Source: Verrucomicrobiota bacterium (GTDB taxonomy: Bacteria; Chlamydiota; Chlamydiia; Chlamydiales; Rhabdochlamydiaceae). From it: a DNA stretch of 54,247 nucleotides. The notes below the pieces were generated by a model. It was not told the DNA's origin and ran no database searches. It saw only the letters and a program-made list of their open reading frames with translations. Positions within the stretch are counted from its first letter, which is position 1; each line of letters opens with the position of its first letter. Both the position numbers and the translations under genes were made by a program. This document shows, one piece after another, positions 51,901 through 54,247 of the stretch. The DNA is taken from positions 1 to 54,247 of the forward strand of contig JAFEGJ010000001.1 of assembly GCA_018240015.1 (NCBI GenBank). Direction: 5' to 3'.

Positions 51901-52423
51901 AGTCGACTACATAAGTCTCACTCGGACGAAAGAAAGGAGAAACAGAGAGCATCTCTGATGCCGAAACATATTCTTGGAGCACTTGTTTTTGATAATGCTC
52001 CTCTTGTTTTTGACTTTGCTTGGTTTCGGCTTCCTTAAATTTGTTGATCAGCGCCGTACGCTGCTCATCGCTGAGCTCATTTTTTTCTGCGATCTGGCCA
52101 ATATCGGTTTCTTTTGAGTAGGCCACCATGATCTCGTCGAGCCGCTCTTCTAAATAGAAAACGAGAGCCGCGAGATGCTGGCAGTCATAGTTATAAGGGC
52201 AATCGCAATCCGAATCGATCGTCTCACACTCTAGACGGTCGATTTCAATTTCGCTTTCATAGTGATTTTCATATTGACCTTGGACTCTTCCGCTGATGCG
52301 CAGAACTCGGTGATCGAGGTGCAAAATTTTCGCCGCAACGACTTTTTGTTTATCGTAGAGTTCACGACCCTCTTTGACAACGTTGGAGGAAAAATCTTGC
52401 CGGAGTTTTCGAAAGTTCAGCAT
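48944..52423 (-). CDS. SNF2-family helicase with SWIM zinc finger (long form)
   Basis: 1159 residues starting [15 protein letters not shown]. The open frame continues to 52525 but would enter the long palindrome. Domains: SWIM-type zinc finger ([11 protein letters not shown], about 75-85), a long bacterial SNF2-associated region to about 690, then the motor: [70 protein letters not shown]. It matches CT708 in position next to mreB. It probably remodels DNA-protein or RNA polymerase complexes. Stop six bases before mreB. Confidence 0.93.
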   Translation of the reverse strand: [1159 protein letters not shown]

Positions 52424-52450
52424 GGCCCAAATCCTATTAAAATTAGTTAA

Positions 52451-52638
52451 CCGTTTTTTGCGAGCCAGACACAAAACCGCAGCACATAAAAAAGCGCCCT
52501 TTCGAGCTACTTTGCTCCATCTCACCCCTACGCCCTACTCTATTTAGAGTATGTGCTTCGGGGAGCGATGGCAAATTAGCTCAAAATCATCGCTTTTTTC
52601 CCGCGCTACGGTTTTGCATCTGGCTCTTTCGGAAACGG
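52451..52638. repeat. long imperfect palindrome 4 (188 nt)
   Basis: Pairing runs over nearly the full length: CCGTTT/AAACGG at the ends, GAGCCAG/CTGGCTC, AAAACCG/CGGTTTT, AAAAAAGCG/CGCTTTTTT, CCATC/GATGG, and TACTCTATTTAGAGTA at the centre. It lies between the divergent SNF2 and ankyrin-SET genes, a gap of 351 bases with no gene; 52639-52774 is A/T-rich with no clear promoter. Confidence 0.8.
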
Positions 52639-52774
52639 CGCGTGTTTTTACCTTTTACCTTTTTCAGGTATCTGTCGCAACTAAATTTTTATGTAGGTGC
52701 AAACCTCATCAAATTGAGATGCAAAATTTCTACTCAATCCTGTACAATTCTACCGAAAATTTGTCGGACACTCC

Positions 52775-54181
52775 ATGGAAATAACAAAAAAATATTTGCA
52801 AAGTTTGCTGCCTGAAAAATCTTATGGGCATGACAATTATGCTGCCTTTCATCAGGTACTCAAAGGGATCAAACTTGAAGACTTTACCCTCTGGATTTCT
52901 AAAGATTCTTCCCGCATCACTCCGACTTTGGAGCCTAAAAAGCTAACACTTCTTCACGTCTGCGCCATGCTAGGGAAAAAAGCATACGCTGAGGCGGTGA
53001 TGGCTCGTAACGTAATCGATATCAATGCCAAAGATTCCAGTGGCTGGACAGTGCTCCATTTTGCATCCTTCATCAATGACACCGCATTGCAAACATTCTT
53101 TGCGAGCCAGGGGGCACTACCTACCCTCAATGTGCGTGGCGCTCTTCCCTCTAAATTACAGGAGCTGGCCTATCCACCGAAAAAGAAATTGACCTTCTCA
53201 TACGAAGAGGGTGGCAAAATTATTGAGGGAGATAACACAAAATTTCAAGAACTTACCGGCAAAAAACTGCTAGATGAAATTCAAATTTCATTAACGGATC
53301 TATTCAATGATTGGGAAAAAAATGAAATCAATGAAGAATGCTATCCGCCGGAGTGGCAACAAAAATACGAACTTTTTAAACGCTCACCACCGCCGCAACT
53401 ATATTTGACTTTTTCTAAAACAGTAGGAGCCGAAGTTGTCTCAAAGGACTTCATACCCGCCGGCACCATTTTTTGCGAGTATATTGGAGATTTCTATCCG
53501 ATAACTCATCCTGACAGCACAGATGTCTATCGACTCGATGACATCAGCGGCAAAAAAAGCAGCAATTTGGGCCCTCTCATCAATGATGGTACCCCCAACA
53601 TCACTATTCTTCCCGTTGTTAATAATGGAGGGATTTTTAGGCGATTTGCCTTTATGACATTGGAGGATTGCCCTCCAGGAACAGTTCTTCGCTGGAATTA
53701 TGGCGCGCATGTTGTGAAGGAAGGAAAACACTTTGAAGTGAGTACGGACACCCTTTTTGAAACCTACAAAAAACTGCGCGAAAAACACGGCCCCTTAGAT
53801 GTGGCTTACAAGCAAGTGCTCAAAAAAATCTCGACCATTAGCCAACAAATACGCTGCTTTGGTACGTCCAATGTTTGGCAGACCTTAGATGAAGTGAATT
53901 TATCAGAAAAAGTTCAATACCTTGTTGTAACTCCTCATGCCCAAATTCTTCTCATGATTAAAAAAACTATTTCTTCAGAAGAGCTAATGAAATGTATTGC
54001 CCTTGCACAGACCCGCCTTCAAATTAATCCTTTGTTTACTTATCTACCTTTGGGGCTTTCAAAAAAAGTTATTGAATCTTTATCCAAACAAGGAGAGGAG
54101 CAGCTTTTCTCTGCTGCTACATCCAAGACATTTATCGAATTAACACAGGATCTTGCCCCCTATTACCTACAGCGCAAGTGA
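52775..54181 (+). CDS. ankyrin-SET domain protein, candidate effector
   Basis: 468 residues. Residues about 57-118 hold two ankyrin repeats (LTLLHVCAMLGKKAYAEAVM, SSGWTVLHFASFINDTAL). Residues about 217-312 match a SET domain: VGAEVVSKDFIPAGTIFCEYIGDF, NLGPLINDGTPN in place of the canonical RFINHSCxPN, and DCPPGTVLRWNYGA for the ELTWDYG end, keeping Tyr309. The C-terminal 150 residues are helical and unknown. SET enzymes methylate lysines; chlamydial NUE and Legionella LegAS4/RomA, which also joins SET and ankyrin, modify host chromatin. Loss of the NHS motif leaves activity uncertain. No strong ribosome site. Confidence 0.83.
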   Translation: MEITKKYLQSLLPEKSYGHDNYAAFHQVLKGIKLEDFTLWISKDSSRITPTLEPKKLTLLHVCAMLGKKAYAEAVMARNVIDINAKDSSGWTVLHFASFINDTALQTFFASQGALPTLNVRGALPSKLQELAYPPKKKLTFSYEEGGKIIEGDNTKFQELTGKKLLDEIQISLTDLFNDWEKNEINEECYPPEWQQKYELFKRSPPPQLYLTFSKTVGAEVVSKDFIPAGTIFCEYIGDFYPITHPDSTDVYRLDDISGKKSSNLGPLINDGTPNITILPVVNNGGIFRRFAFMTLEDCPPGTVLRWNYGAHVVKEGKHFEVSTDTLFETYKKLREKHGPLDVAYKQVLKKISTISQQIRCFGTSNVWQTLDEVNLSEKVQYLVVTPHAQILLMIKKTISSEELMKCIALAQTRLQINPLFTYLPLGLSKKVIESLSKQGEEQLFSAATSKTFIELTQDLAPYYLQRK

Positions 54182-54185
54182 ACGG

Positions 54186-54214
54186 TTGCACAAAAACCCC
54201 GACCATCCTATATT
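54186..54214 (+). promoter_or_regulatory. promoter of the tRNA at the window end
   Basis: TTGCAC, a 17-base spacer and TATATT, with the tRNA starting 12 bases after the -10, the same spacing as two other tRNA promoters here. Confidence 0.68.
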
Positions 54215-54225
54215 TATATGACTTT

Positions 54226-54247
54226 GCGGGCGTAGCTCAGTGGTAGA
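54226..54247 (+). tRNA. tRNA, 5' part only (probably Gly)
   Basis: The window ends after GCGGGCGTAGCTCAGTGGTA plus two bases, which is the acceptor strand and D-arm of a tRNA. The sequence is typical of tRNA-Gly, but the anticodon lies outside the window. Confidence 0.75.

Noticed and set aside
1..54247. Prophage, intact insertion sequence or integrated plasmid
   Set aside because: No integrase, transposase, capsid or replication gene was seen; accessory genes are single insertions between conserved chlamydial blocks.

Overview
The window is a chromosomal segment of a chlamydia-like (Parachlamydiales-type) intracellular bacterium. Several gene blocks match the order I recall from Chlamydia trachomatis. 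These are atoC ... recO, YagE/DUF155, yidD, LysM protein, pheT, MORN lipoprotein, ada (about CT468-CT477); rpsD next to nfo (CT626/CT625); hemA ... rluD ... kdsA, lptC-like, lptA-like, lptB (about CT662-CT653); and SNF2 helicase, mreB, pckG (CT708-CT710). Genes absent from animal Chlamydia as I know them (asnS, recX, HipBST) and several eukaryotic-like proteins point to an amoeba-associated relative rather than Chlamydia itself. No genus can be fixed from the sequence alone.

Layout: 1-1750 has a tRNA-Leu, a small lipoprotein and a sigma54 activator with a degenerate receiver. 1749-3311 is a three-gene HipT-HipS-HipB toxin-antitoxin operon with two palindromic operators. 3297-7203 holds two DUF115 (MptE/Maf-like) paralogues, a membrane protein and a stand-alone HSDR_N-like nuclease domain. 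7367-18390 holds housekeeping genes (hpf, rlmN, recO, yidD, pheT, ada), two tRNAs and unknown small proteins. 18527-26526 has a small SNF2 helicase, trhO, rpsD, a tandem pair of membrane-protein paralogues separated by a copied nfo 5' end, nfo, asnS and a double RING-H2-like protein. 26666-33953 has hemA, an unknown 448-aa protein, recX, rluD, khpA and a very large DHH-family protein. 33981-37067 has tRNA-Arg, a DUF3800 protein and a proline-rich protein with a formylglycine-enzyme-like domain. 37134-40627 is a kdsA-lptC-lptA-lptB lipopolysaccharide operon. 40617-45253 has a large unknown protein, an outer-membrane-like protein and two GT9 glycosyltransferases. 45302-52423 has ndk, dtd, pckG, mreB and a 1159-aa SNF2 helicase. 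52775-54181 is an ankyrin-SET protein, followed by the start of a tRNA.

Core functions cluster around LPS biogenesis (kdsA, lpt genes, GT9 enzymes), translation (pheT, asnS, rpsD, hpf, rlmN, rluD, trhO, dtd, tRNAs) and chromosome/transcription machinery (two SNF2 proteins, recO, recX, nfo). Accessory genes sit between these blocks. The RING-like and ankyrin-SET proteins are the best candidates for host-directed effectors.

The most unusual structural signal is a set of four, perhaps five, long (144-188 nt) imperfect palindromes. They lie in the gaps at 7215-7358, 11337-11501, 26530-26699 and 52451-52638, with a decayed candidate at 30949-31106. Each could fold as almost one continuous hairpin, yet their arm sequences are not obviously related to one another. 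A second notable signal is the stacked paralogue/nfo arrangement at 22283-24505. All comparisons were made by eye.
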